A stretch of 64,000 nucleotides of DNA, taken from Microbacterium sp. VKM Ac-2923. Its GTDB lineage: Bacteria; Actinomycetota; Actinomycetes; Actinomycetales; Microbacteriaceae. Under the pieces are notes generated by a model. It was not told the origin of the DNA and did not search any database. It saw only the letters and a list, made by a program, of their open reading frames with translations. Shown in pieces: positions 25,048-33,701 of the stretch. Position 1 is the stretch's first letter, and every line of letters starts with the position of its first letter. Position numbers and translations under genes: made by a program. The stretch covers positions 268,703-332,702 of the forward strand of contig NZ_JALGRP010000005.1 in assembly GCF_022815605.1 (NCBI RefSeq). Reading direction: 5' to 3'.

Positions 25048-27030
25048 ATGACTGGGCCCGACCCCTCCTCTCTGCTCCGCGACCTCGCCGACGGCACCGC
25101 CCCCTTCGCGTTGATCGCCCGCGACGGCGCCACCGTCGAGGTGCTCACCGGTGACGTCGTCGACGTCGACCTGCTCGCCGACATCCCGCTGACAGATGCC
25201 GCGGGCGTCGCGCGCGAGATCCTCGCCCTCGTGCCGTACCGCCAGGTCCGCGAACGCGGTTTCGTCTGCCACGACGACGCCGCGCCGCTGCGCTGCCTCG
25301 TCATCGACGAGCGGGTCTCGCTGCCCCGCGCCGAGGCCGTGGCGTCCCTTCCCGCCGCTCCGATCGCGCTCGCGGGTGCGGGGTTCGACATCGCCGACGA
25401 GGAGTACGCCGACATCGTCCGCCGGGTGATCGCCGAGGAGATCGGCCGCGGCGAGGGCGCGAACTTCGTCATCCGGCGCGACTTCGTCGCCGGGGTCGAC
25501 GCCGACCCGCGCATCGCGGCCCTGACGTGGTTCCGGGCGCTCCTCGAGCACGAGAAGGGCGCGTACTGGACGTTCGCGGTCGTCACCGACGGGCACATCG
25601 CGGTCGGGGCGAGCCCCGAGGCGCACGTGAGCGCCAAAGACGGCATCGTCACGATGAACCCCATCTCGGGCACGTTCCGCCACCCCGCGGGCGGCGCCAC
25701 CGCCGACACGCTCGCGGAGTTCCTGCGCTCGAGGAAAGAGACAGAGGAGCTCTTCATGGTCGTCGACGAGGAGCTGAAGATGATGAGCGCCGTCTGCAGC
25801 GACGGTGGCCGCATCACCGGTCCCCACCTCAAGGAGATGTCGCGCCTCACCCACACGGAGTACATGCTGCGCGGGCGCAGCGATCTGGACCCGCGCGACA
25901 TCCTGCGCGAGACGATGTTCGCGCCCACCGTGACCGGCTCGCCCATGCAGAACGCGTGCACGGTGATCGCCCGCCACGAGTCCACGCCGCGTGGCTACTA
26001 CTCCGGCGTCGCGGCGCTGTTCACCCCGAACGGTGCAACCGAGGGCCCCACGCACGACCTCGACGCGCCCATCCTCATCCGCACGGCCTACCTGGTCGAC
26101 GGACGCCTGCGCGTGCCGGTGGGGGCGACCCTCGTCCGCCACTCCGACCCGTACGGCGAAGTGGGCGAGACGCACGGCAAGGCCGCGGGTGTGCTCGGAG
26201 CCATCGGGGCGATCCCCCGCGACGCCGCGCCCGCTGCCCCCGCCGCCGCCGATCCCGACGCCCCGGTCGCGCCGCGCCGCCCGCTGGGCGAGGATCCCGC
26301 GATCGCCGAACTGCTGGCCTCCCGCAACGACCGCCTCGCGCCGTTCTGGATGAATCCGCAGGACCCCGACGGCTCCGGTCCCTTCGCCGGCCGCACGGCT
26401 CTCGTCGTGGATGCCGAGGACCGCTTCACCACGATGCTCGCGCACCAGCTGCGCCACCTCGGACTCGACACCCGCATCGTGCACTGGTCGGAGGTGACGG
26501 ATGCCGAGATCGACGCCGCCGATCTCGTCGTCTCGGGCCCCGGTCCCGGCGACCCGCGCGACGACAGCCCGCGCATGAGCGCGATGCGCCGTGTCGTCTC
26601 ACGCCGTCTGTATAGCCGTTCGCCGCTGCTGGCCGTGTGTCTGAGCCACCAGATCCTCGCCGACCAACTCGGCATCGACCTCGAGCCGCTCGCGCAGCCG
26701 CACCAGGGTCTGCAGAAGAGCGTCCACCTGTTCGGCGAGGACGCGTCGATCGGGTTCTACAACACGTTCACCGCGCGCGTTGCGCCGGGGACGACTCAGC
26801 GTGGGATCTTCCTCGAGTCGATCACCGTGAGCGCGGAGCCGACGGGGGCCTCCCTCCCGGTTCCGCAGGGCCGCATCGACCTGCCCGCCGAGGTCGCGGC
26901 CGACCCCGAAACGGGTGACGTCTACGCGATGCGGGGGCGGGACTTCGCCAGTGTGCAGGGACACCTCGAGTCGATCCTGTCGCGCGACGGGATGCGCACG
27001 CTCGAGCGCCTCATCGCGCACGCGCTCTGA
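25048..27030 (+). CDS. Fused anthranilate synthase (TrpE-TrpG in one chain, PhzE-like)
   Basis: This enzyme converts chorismate and glutamine-derived ammonia to anthranilate. In the 660-residue protein, residues about 1-410 are the chorismate-utilising TrpE-type domain ([54 protein letters not shown]). After a linker, residues about 450-660 are a class I glutamine amidotransferase domain with the nucleophile Cys in [12 protein letters not shown]. The fused order and length match PhzE-like synthases (some make aminodeoxyisochorismate), but the tryptophan attenuator directly upstream argues for tryptophan supply. ATG 25048 is the first start after the attenuator. Copy D of the palindromic element follows the stop. 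Confidence 0.9.
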   Translation: MTGPDPSSLLRDLADGTAPFALIARDGATVEVLTGDVVDVDLLADIPLTDAAGVAREILALVPYRQVRERGFVCHDDAAPLRCLVIDERVSLPRAEAVASLPAAPIALAGAGFDIADEEYADIVRRVIAEEIGRGEGANFVIRRDFVAGVDADPRIAALTWFRALLEHEKGAYWTFAVVTDGHIAVGASPEAHVSAKDGIVTMNPISGTFRHPAGGATADTLAEFLRSRKETEELFMVVDEELKMMSAVCSDGGRITGPHLKEMSRLTHTEYMLRGRSDLDPRDILRETMFAPTVTGSPMQNACTVIARHESTPRGYYSGVAALFTPNGATEGPTHDLDAPILIRTAYLVDGRLRVPVGATLVRHSDPYGEVGETHGKAAGVLGAIGAIPRDAAPAAPAAADPDAPVAPRRPLGEDPAIAELLASRNDRLAPFWMNPQDPDGSGPFAGRTALVVDAEDRFTTMLAHQLRHLGLDTRIVHWSEVTDAEIDAADLVVSGPGPGDPRDDSPRMSAMRRVVSRRLYSRSPLLAVCLSHQILADQLGIDLEPLAQPHQGLQKSVHLFGEDASIGFYNTFTARVAPGTTQRGIFLESITVSAEPTGASLPVPQGRIDLPAEVAADPETGDVYAMRGRDFASVQGHLESILSRDGMRTLERLIAHAL

Positions 27031-27064
27031 CACTCCGTCACGCTGCCTCCGCGGCCCCGCCGCG

Positions 27065-27149
27065 TGACACAACGCAGGGGATTCCGCCGCGGCGGCAGCG
27101 ACTCGCACCCGCCATCGACCTCCGGGCCCCGGCCTCCTGCGTCGTGTCC
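27065..27149. repeat. 85-87 bp palindromic intergenic element, copy D
   Basis: Left arm TGACACAACGCAGGG (27065-27079) pairs with right arm TCCTGCGTCGTGTCC (27135-27149). It lies between the convergent anthranilate synthase and site-2 protease genes. The remaining 147 bases of the gap contain only a weak CCGGTCCG/CGGACCGG inverted pair. Confidence 0.85.
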
Positions 27150-27296
27150 CTGCGCCATGCCGCTCCCGGGCGAATCCGCCCTGACATCACGTGTGACAGG
27201 ACGCGAGATCCTGGAGGGGAAGAAGGCCGACGCACCGGTCCGATGGGCCGACGGGTCGAGAGGTTACGCGTCGGGGTTGCGGACCGGCCGCCATCT

Positions 27297-28613
27297 CTAG
27301 AGCAGCTGCACCGGGTTGAAGACGTCGGCGAGGAAGAGGATGCCGCCCATGCCGATCAGCAGCACGACGACGACGAAGGTCACGGGCACGAGCTTGGTGG
27401 CATCCACGGGCCGTGCGACCTTGCCGCGCAGGCGCGCGAACCAGCGCTTGAGGCCGTCCCACAGCGCCACCACGACGTGTCCGCCGTCCAGGGGCAGCAA
27501 CGGGATGAGGTTGAAGACGAACAGCGCGATGTTCAGCGCGGCGAGCAGACCGATGATCGACTGCACGCGCGCCAGGATGGGGGCGTCGACCGCGGCGAAC
27601 TCGCCCGCCAGACGGCCCGCGCCCACGACGCTCAGGGGTCCGTTCGGGTCGCGCGGCTGACCGGTGACGAGGTCGGCGGCGGTGTCGTAGATGCGCACCG
27701 GCAGTTGCGTCATGATCTGCGCGACCGCGCCGACCTGCTGGATCGTCGCCTCGGGGCCGACCCAGATCGGCTGCGGCTCGAGGGCCTGCTGCGCGAGGAG
27801 CCCGGCGAACCCCACGCTCTCGTACTCGGCGACGCCCGCGGCGTCGATCACCGGTCGGCCCTGGTCGTCGGTGACGGCGCGATCGGTCCGCGCCGGGGTC
27901 ACGGTGACGGTCTGGCGGGCCCCGTCACGCTCGATCACGACGGGGAGGGCGCGGCCCGGGGCGTCCCGGATGATCGCGGCGGCCTCGGCGAACGTCGACA
28001 CGGGCGTGCCGTCGACCGAGACCACGACATCGCCCGGCAGGATGCCGGCGGCGGCGGCGGGGGCCACGGGGTCGGCGGCCGTGCAGTCCGTGCGCTCCTC
28101 GCTCGCGGGGATCACGCATTGCGACACCGAGGCGACCGTGGTGGTGGCCGTTGCCACACCGATGCCGCTGACGGCGATGGCCGAGAGCAGGAACGCCAGC
28201 AGCAGGTTCATCACGGGACCGCCGAGCATCACGATCACGCGCTTGTAGACCGGCAGCTTGTAGAACACGCGATCATCGGCGGCGATGAGGGTCTCGGCGT
28301 TGGCGTCGCGCGCATCCTGCACCATCGTGGCGAAGAATCGCGACCGCCTCCGGGACGGCTCCTCCCCCTCGGGCGCCGGCGGGTACATGCCGGCCATGGA
28401 GATGAATCCGCCGAGCGGAAGCAGCTTGAAGCCGTACTCCGTCTCCCCGATGCGCTTGGACCACAGAGTGGGTCCGAAGCCGATCATGTACTGGCCGACG
28501 CGGACGCCGAAGAGTTTGGCGGGCAGCAGATGCCCGACCTCGTGCAGGGCGATCGAGACGGCCAAGCCGATCACGAGCACGAGCACGCCGATGAGGAAGG
28601 CGATCGCGGTCAC
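27297..28613 (-). CDS. rseP: M50 site-2 metalloprotease (RseP/Rip1-like)
   Basis: This intramembrane zinc protease cuts membrane-bound anti-sigma factors or other single-span proteins. The 438-residue protein has the first helix ending in SIALHEVGHLLPAKLFG with the zinc-binding HEVGH. One PDZ domain lies in the middle (ILPGDVVVSVDGTPVSTFAEAA), and FVFNLIPLLPLDGGHVV near the C-terminus gives the third zinc ligand Asp. GTG 28613 lies six bases after TAGGGT, a leaderless promoter. The ECF/membrane pair at 21 kb could be a target, but nothing in the sequence proves it. Confidence 0.94.
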   Translation of the reverse strand: MTAIAFLIGVLVLVIGLAVSIALHEVGHLLPAKLFGVRVGQYMIGFGPTLWSKRIGETEYGFKLLPLGGFISMAGMYPPAPEGEEPSRRRSRFFATMVQDARDANAETLIAADDRVFYKLPVYKRVIVMLGGPVMNLLLAFLLSAIAVSGIGVATATTTVASVSQCVIPASEERTDCTAADPVAPAAAAGILPGDVVVSVDGTPVSTFAEAAAIIRDAPGRALPVVIERDGARQTVTVTPARTDRAVTDDQGRPVIDAAGVAEYESVGFAGLLAQQALEPQPIWVGPEATIQQVGAVAQIMTQLPVRIYDTAADLVTGQPRDPNGPLSVVGAGRLAGEFAAVDAPILARVQSIIGLLAALNIALFVFNLIPLLPLDGGHVVVALWDGLKRWFARLRGKVARPVDATKLVPVTFVVVVLLIGMGGILFLADVFNPVQLL

Positions 28614-28619
28614 CCGGCG

Positions 28620-28625
28620 ACCCTA
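28620..28625 (-). promoter_or_regulatory. -10 box of leaderless rseP mRNA
   Basis: On the reverse strand, TAGGGT is followed by CGCCGG and GTG 28613. Confidence 0.6.
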
Positions 28626-28722
28626 CCGCCGCTCGGCTTCGAACGGCCCGTGCGGCGTCGATGCGGCGACTGTGCGGCGCCGATGCGAGGTCTGTGCGGC
28701 GCCGGATGAGACAATGGATGCG

Positions 28723-30381
28723 ATGCCGACCGACGCGCCCTCGAACCTCCCGCCCGTGCTCCGGCCGGAGCGACCGCCCCGCCGCGATCTCGCGGAACTG
28801 GCCCGACGCTTCGGCGTTCGCAGCATCGGCGATGTGGAGGGGACGACGCTCACCGGCATCACCCTCGCCACCGCCGACCTTCGCGCGGGTGAAGCGTTCG
28901 TCGCCATCCGCGGCGTCAATCGGCACGGCGCCGAGTACGCCGCCACGGCCGCCGAGCGCGGGGCAGTCGCGGTGATCACCGACGACGCCGGCGCCGCGAT
29001 CGCGGCATCCGCGGGTCTTCCCATCGTCGTCGTCGACGACCCTCGCGCGTCGCTGGGCGACCTGTCGGCGTGGGTGTACGGCACCGGTGTCGACGACGAC
29101 CTGCCCCAGCTCTTGGCCACGACCGGCACGAACGGCAAGACGAGCGTGTCGCACCTGCTCGAGGGCATCCTCGGCCAGCTCGGCGTCGTGACGGGTCTGT
29201 CCTCGACGGCCGAGCGGCACATCGCCGGCGACGTGATCGTGTCGCGTCTGACCACTCCCGAGGCATCCGAGTTCCATGCACTGCTCGCGCTCATGCGCGA
29301 GCGGGGTGTCGAGGCCGTCGCGGTCGAGGTGAGCGCCCAGGCCCTCACCCGCCATCGCGTCGACGGGCTCGTCTTCGACGTCGCGGGCTTCACCAACCTC
29401 ACCCACGATCACCTCGACGACTACGCCGACATGCGCGAGTACTTCGAGGCGAAACTCCCGCTGTTCCGTCCCGATCGTTCACGCCGTGGCGTGGTGTGCC
29501 TCGACTCCGCATCGGGCATTGAGATCGCTACGCGGGCGGAGATCCCGGTCGTCACGATCGTCACCCCGGCGATCGCCGAAGACCACGCGGTCGAGACCGA
29601 CTGGACCGTCGACATCGTCGACGAGCGTCAGGAGGGCACCGAGTTCACGCTCCGCTCCCGCGACGGGCGCCGTCTGACGACCGTCGTGCCGGTGATCGGT
29701 CGTCACATGGCCGCCAATGCCGGCCTCGCCATCGTCATGCTGCTCGAGAGCGGCTACGCGTGGGAACGCCTCGTCGGAGCGCTCGACGGCGGCCGGATCG
29801 ACGCTTCTCTTCCCGGACGCACGCAGCTCGTGTCCGGTCCCGACGGCCCCGCCGTCTACATCGACTTCGGCCACTCCCCCGACGCGTTCGAGAAGACGTT
29901 GGCCGCGGTCCGCCGGGTGACCCCCGGAAAAGTGGTGATGGTTTTCGGCGCCGACGGCGACCGCGACGCCACCAAGCGCCACGACATGGGCCGCACCGCC
30001 GTCATGGGCAGCGATGTCCTCCTCGTCACCGACCACCATCCCCGGCACGAGGACCCGGATGCGATCCGCGCGGTCCTCGTCGAGGGCGCGCGCCGCGCCC
30101 GACCCGACGCCGAGATCCACGAGTTCACTCCGCCCGAGCGCGCCATCCTCGAAGCGGTGAAGCTCGTCGGCGAGGGTGACGCGATCCTCTGGGCGGGGCC
30201 CGGGCACCAGGACTACCGCGACATCCGCGGCGTCCGAACCCCCTACTCGGCACGTGAGCTCTCGCGGCGCGCGCTGCGCGCGGCCGGATGGCCCGTGCCC
30301 GATCCCCAGTGGCCGGTGCCGTATCCGGGCGACCGCACGCCGTCGTCCGACCCCGAGCGCCCGGTCGACTTCCCCGCCTGA
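28723..30381 (+). CDS. Mur ligase, MurE-like
   Basis: This ATP-dependent amide ligase resembles UDP-MurNAc-L-Ala-D-Glu:amino acid ligase, which adds the third stem-peptide residue. The 552-residue protein has the N-terminal substrate domain, ATP loop ATTGTNGKTSVSHLL, central block FTNLTHDHLDDYADMREYFEAK and a C-terminal ligase domain (VVMVFGADGDRDATKRHDMG). The substrate-selecting motif, DNPR-x-E in diaminopimelate enzymes, reads DHHPRHED here (about residues 436-445). The gene lies outside a cell-division cluster, so it may be a paralogue. ATG 28723 is seven bases after GACAAT; ATG 28714 is an alternative. Confidence 0.85.
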   Translation: MPTDAPSNLPPVLRPERPPRRDLAELARRFGVRSIGDVEGTTLTGITLATADLRAGEAFVAIRGVNRHGAEYAATAAERGAVAVITDDAGAAIAASAGLPIVVVDDPRASLGDLSAWVYGTGVDDDLPQLLATTGTNGKTSVSHLLEGILGQLGVVTGLSSTAERHIAGDVIVSRLTTPEASEFHALLALMRERGVEAVAVEVSAQALTRHRVDGLVFDVAGFTNLTHDHLDDYADMREYFEAKLPLFRPDRSRRGVVCLDSASGIEIATRAEIPVVTIVTPAIAEDHAVETDWTVDIVDERQEGTEFTLRSRDGRRLTTVVPVIGRHMAANAGLAIVMLLESGYAWERLVGALDGGRIDASLPGRTQLVSGPDGPAVYIDFGHSPDAFEKTLAAVRRVTPGKVVMVFGADGDRDATKRHDMGRTAVMGSDVLLVTDHHPRHEDPDAIRAVLVEGARRARPDAEIHEFTPPERAILEAVKLVGEGDAILWAGPGHQDYRDIRGVRTPYSARELSRRALRAAGWPVPDPQWPVPYPGDRTPSSDPERPVDFPA

Positions 30382-30412
30382 GGCGCACCCGCCTCATCCG
30401 CGCGGATTGCCG

Positions 30413-30497
30413 CGACACAACGCAGGAGATTCGCCGCACCACCGCGCCGATGTGCGGCCCGACCGGCTCCAACCGACGGACCTCCTGCGTTATGTTC
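30413..30497. repeat. 85-87 bp palindromic intergenic element, copy E
   Basis: Left arm CGACACAACGCAGGA (30413-30427) pairs with right arm TCCTGCGTTATGTTC (30483-30497). The interior has a GCCGCAC/GTGCGGC hairpin. It is followed 79 bases later by copy F, in the same gap between the convergent MurE-like and dxr genes. Confidence 0.85.
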
Positions 30498-30575
30498 AGC
30501 CCTGGCCCGCCAGCGCAGCCGCAGGACTACTCGCCGACCGACCACCGCACGCCCGGTCGCCCGCGCCGCGGTGCG

Positions 30576-30660
30576 GGACACAACGCAGGAGAACACGTCA
30601 CCGCGCTGCGCCGAGGTGATCACCAGCCGACCCCGCCTCCGAAACTCCTGCGTTGTGTCC
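30576..30660. repeat. 85-87 bp palindromic intergenic element, copy F (best match)
   Basis: The arms 30574-30591 (CGGGACACAACGCAGGAG) and 30645-30662 are perfect reverse complements over 18 bases, enclosing 53 bases. This copy defines the consensus. Together copies E and F fill most of the 310-base gap between the MurE-like gene and dxr; nothing else is visible there. Confidence 0.9.
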
Positions 30661-30691
30661 CGGGCGACCGGCCGACGGGCCACGCCCGTAC

Positions 30692-31774
30692 TCAGCGCGC
30701 GGCGATGATCCCGTCGGCCGTGCGCCGTGCCCAGGCCTCCGCGTCGGCGAGCGATTCACGGCTGAGGGCGGTAGGCGGTTCGTGACGGTCGACGACGCGC
30801 TCGATGAGCTCGACGATGTCGAGGAAGCCCAGGCGCCCCTCGTGGAACGCGTCGACGGCCTGCTCGTTGGCGGCGTTGAACACCGCGGGGAACGTCGCCC
30901 CCGCGCGTCCCACCCGCTTCGCGAGGGCGACCGAGCCGAAGGCCTCCTCGTCGAGCGGCTCGAACGTCCACTGCGACGCGCGCGTCCAGTCGAGCGGGGC
31001 GCCCACGCCGCCGATGCGGTGCGGCCAGTCGAGGCCGAGGGAGATGGGAAGGCGCATGTCGGGCGGTGACGCCTGCGCGATGGTCGACCCGTCCACGAAC
31101 TCCACCATGGAGTGCACGATCGACTGCGGATGCACCGTGACATCGATGCGGTCGTAGGCGACGTCGAACAGCAGGTGCGCTTCGATGACCTCGAGGCCCT
31201 TGTTCACCAGGGTGGCCGAATTGGTCGTGACGACACGGCCCATGTCCCAGGTGGGGTGGGCGAGCGCTTCGGCGGGGGTAACGTCGACGAGCTGTTCGCG
31301 GGTGCGTCCTCGGAATGGACCCCCGGATGCCGTGAGCACCAGCCGCCGCACCTCATGGGCCTCACCGGAACGCAGGGCCTGCGCGATCGCCGAGTGCTCG
31401 GAGTCGACGGGCACGATCTGACCGGGCGCGGCGAGCGCGGTGACGAGATCGCCGCCGACGATCAACGACTCCTTGTTGGCGAGGGCGAGCGTGCGCCCCT
31501 CCTCGAGCGCGGCGATGGTGGGACCGAGTCCCACCGAGCCGGTGATGCCATTGAGCACCACGTCTACCTCGACGTCTCGCACCAGCTGTTCCGCCTCGAC
31601 GGCGCCGAGGGCAACATGCTCCACCCGGAACGCCTCGGCCTGCGCCTCGACCCCCGCGCGGTCGGAGCCGGCGGCCAGACCGACCACGTCGAAGCGGTCG
31701 GGGTTGGCACGGATGACGTCGAGCGCCTGCGTCCCGATCGAACCGGTGGAACCGAGGATGAGGACGCGGCGCAT
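30692..31774 (-). CDS. dxr: 1-deoxy-D-xylulose 5-phosphate reductoisomerase
   Basis: This enzyme makes MEP from DXP using NADPH, the committed step of the non-mevalonate isoprenoid pathway. The 360-residue protein has the nucleotide site [16 protein letters not shown], then [13 protein letters not shown], the metal/substrate block VPVDSEHSA, and [15 protein letters not shown] and [19 protein letters not shown] 31774 lies six bases after TAGGCT, a leaderless promoter. It follows an FKBP gene on the same strand. Confidence 0.97.
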   Translation of the reverse strand: MRRVLILGSTGSIGTQALDVIRANPDRFDVVGLAAGSDRAGVEAQAEAFRVEHVALGAVEAEQLVRDVEVDVVLNGITGSVGLGPTIAALEEGRTLALANKESLIVGGDLVTALAAPGQIVPVDSEHSAIAQALRSGEAHEVRRLVLTASGGPFRGRTREQLVDVTPAEALAHPTWDMGRVVTTNSATLVNKGLEVIEAHLLFDVAYDRIDVTVHPQSIVHSMVEFVDGSTIAQASPPDMRLPISLGLDWPHRIGGVGAPLDWTRASQWTFEPLDEEAFGSVALAKRVGRAGATFPAVFNAANEQAVDAFHEGRLGFLDIVELIERVVDRHEPPTALSRESLADAEAWARRTADGIIAAR

Positions 31775-31780
31775 GCCGTC

Positions 31781-31786
31781 AGCCTA
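31781..31786 (-). promoter_or_regulatory. -10 box of leaderless dxr mRNA
   Basis: On the reverse strand, TAGGCT is followed by GACGGC and ATG 31774. The box overlaps the end of the upstream FKBP gene. Confidence 0.6.
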
Positions 31787-32749
31787 CTGAGCGGCTTCGG
31801 GGGCGTGCTGCACGCCGAGGATGTCGACGACGAAGACGAGCGCGGAGTTGGCCGGGATCGTGCCGGTCTCTTTGTCGCCGTATCCGTCGGCGGCAGGGAT
31901 CACCGCGACGACCTGCGATCCGACCGTCTGGCCCTCCAGGGCCTTCTGGAACCCGGGCACCACGCCCGTCGTCGAGAACTGAGCGGGCGTGCCGGCGTCC
32001 CAGCTCGAGTCGAAGACCGTGCCGCCGTCGTAGAGGACTCCGGTGTACTGCACGATCACGGTGTCGCCCGGCTGCACGACGTCACCGTCGCCCTTGATGA
32101 GGTTCTCGACGCGCGTCTCGCTCGGCACCGGGGAGCTGGGCACCGTGATGGTGGGGGCGCCGTCGTCGGCGAGGGTCACGGTGGGCATGCCGTCGACGGG
32201 AGCCACCTCGGCGCCTTCGGCGCGCGTGGGCAGTTCTTCGATGGCGTCCGCGACGAGCACGAAGGCGGGCGATCCCTCACCGAGGGCGCCGGCCGGGAAC
32301 GAAGACACCGTCCGCGAGCCGATCGTCGCGCACTGCAGCGAGGCACCGAAGATCTGCTGCGGCGAGATGAGCGTGTCCATGCCGTCGGGAGCCGACTCCA
32401 TCGACCGCAGCTGGACCTCACCGCTGGCCGCGTCGATGAGGGTGAAGGTGGCCTTCAGCACGTCACCGGCCTGCACCTGCTCGCCGGATCCCTCGATCAG
32501 CGTGGTGCGCTGCAGATCGGCGGGGGCGTAGGCGTCGGGAAGGGTGACGTCGACCGCCGACTGGAACTCTCCCGAGACCGTGAGTCCGTCGGGCGCGGGG
32601 GCGTCTGCGAGCGGGCTCTGGCACTGGCCGTCGGGCGTCTGCGTCGCGGCATCCGGGGTCTGCGCCTGGTCGGGCGAGCCGGAGCACCCCGCCAGCAGCA
32701 ACGCGGCGACGGCGGCGACGGACAGGGAAGCGATCGGGCGGAAGCGCAC
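31784..32749 (-). CDS. Lipoprotein FKBP-type peptidyl-prolyl isomerase
   Basis: This membrane-anchored extracellular foldase catalyses proline cis-trans isomerisation. The 321-residue protein starts with a lipoprotein signal peptide ending in LLLAGC (lipid-modified Cys near residue 22). The C-terminal FKBP domain (about 225-315) has QPGDTVIVQYTGVLYDGGTVFDSSW, GVVPGFQKALEGQTVGSQV and IPAADGYG. An additional N-terminal region (about 60-200) may be a second, degenerate FKBP-like domain. Start GTG 32749 has GAGAGG upstream. plsC is divergent. Confidence 0.9.
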   Translation of the reverse strand: MRFRPIASLSVAAVAALLLAGCSGSPDQAQTPDAATQTPDGQCQSPLADAPAPDGLTVSGEFQSAVDVTLPDAYAPADLQRTTLIEGSGEQVQAGDVLKATFTLIDAASGEVQLRSMESAPDGMDTLISPQQIFGASLQCATIGSRTVSSFPAGALGEGSPAFVLVADAIEELPTRAEGAEVAPVDGMPTVTLADDGAPTITVPSSPVPSETRVENLIKGDGDVVQPGDTVIVQYTGVLYDGGTVFDSSWDAGTPAQFSTTGVVPGFQKALEGQTVGSQVVAVIPAADGYGDKETGTIPANSALVFVVDILGVQHAPEAAQ

Positions 32750-32848
32750 AGCAGACCTCTCGAAGGGGGTGGGGAAGACTCCATCTTGGCGCATTCCGCT
32801 TTGCCGAGGCTGGGAGTCCCCATGCGCGCGCGGGTATGCGGCGGCGAG

Positions 32849-32854
32849 TAATCT
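32849..32854 (+). promoter_or_regulatory. -10 box of leaderless plsC mRNA
   Basis: TAATCT ends six bases before GTG 32861. Confidence 0.6.
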
Positions 32855-32860
32855 CGTCGG

Positions 32861-33610
32861 GTGAGTTCCGACCTGCCCGCCGACCCCCCCGCAGCACGGC
32901 CGCAGCAGATGGGCGCCACTTACCTCCTCGGGCGCTCCCTGATCGCGCCCCTCGCCCGCGCCGTCTACCGACCGCGCGTGGAGGGCCGCGAGAACGTTCC
33001 GCGTACCGGCCCCGTGATCTTCGCCAGCAACCACCTGTCGTTCATCGATTCGATCGCCATCCCTGTCGCCGCGCCTCGACCCGTGCACTTCATGGCCAAG
33101 GCTGCGTACTTCGACAAGTGGGCGTCGCGGCAGTTCTTCACCGCGATCGGCGCCATCGGGGTCGAGCGCGGGGCGGGCCAGAAGGCCCTGGACGCCCTCG
33201 ACCAGCAGCGGGCCCTGCTCGAGGACGGCCGGGCGGTGGCTCTCTATCCCGAGGGCACGCGCTCGCTCGACGGCCGCCTGTACAAGGGTCGCACCGGCGT
33301 CGCCTTCCTCGCGCTGCAGACCGGCGCTCCCGTCGTGCCCGTGGGCCTCATCGGCACCGACGCCGTCATGCCGGTCGGCGCCAAGTTCCCGGCGACGAAA
33401 CCGCGGATCACGGTGCGCTTCGGAACGCCTCTCGATCTGTCCCCGCACGGCCCCGCATCGTCCGGCCGCGCCCGCCGCGGCGCCACCGACGAGATCATGG
33501 CGGCCATCCATGCGCTCAGCGAGCAAGAACTCGCCGGCGCGTACAACGAAGCCCCCGCGCAGAACCCGATCGAACGCATCAAGCAGGTCCTCCCCCACGA
33601 GCGCCTCTGA
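32861..33610 (+). CDS. plsC: 1-acyl-sn-glycerol-3-phosphate acyltransferase
   Basis: This enzyme transfers an acyl chain to lysophosphatidate in membrane lipid synthesis. The 249-residue protein has the HX4D catalytic motif in SNHLSFIDS and the phosphate-binding block YPEGTRSLDG, followed by GRTGVAFLALQTGAPVVPVG. There is no clear transmembrane helix, so it is probably peripheral. GTG 32861 is set by the TAATCT leaderless promoter. dhaK begins 92 bases downstream on the same strand but with its own ribosome site. Confidence 0.92.
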   Translation: MSSDLPADPPAARPQQMGATYLLGRSLIAPLARAVYRPRVEGRENVPRTGPVIFASNHLSFIDSIAIPVAAPRPVHFMAKAAYFDKWASRQFFTAIGAIGVERGAGQKALDALDQQRALLEDGRAVALYPEGTRSLDGRLYKGRTGVAFLALQTGAPVVPVGLIGTDAVMPVGAKFPATKPRITVRFGTPLDLSPHGPASSGRARRGATDEIMAAIHALSEQELAGAYNEAPAQNPIERIKQVLPHERL

Positions 33611-33701
33611 CGCCGCCGCGCACCCTTGACGCGACGCCGGGCGACGAGCATCGTCAGGAGTGCGACGGCCCGCGCCGTCGACGCCACGACGAGGAGGCAC
33701 C

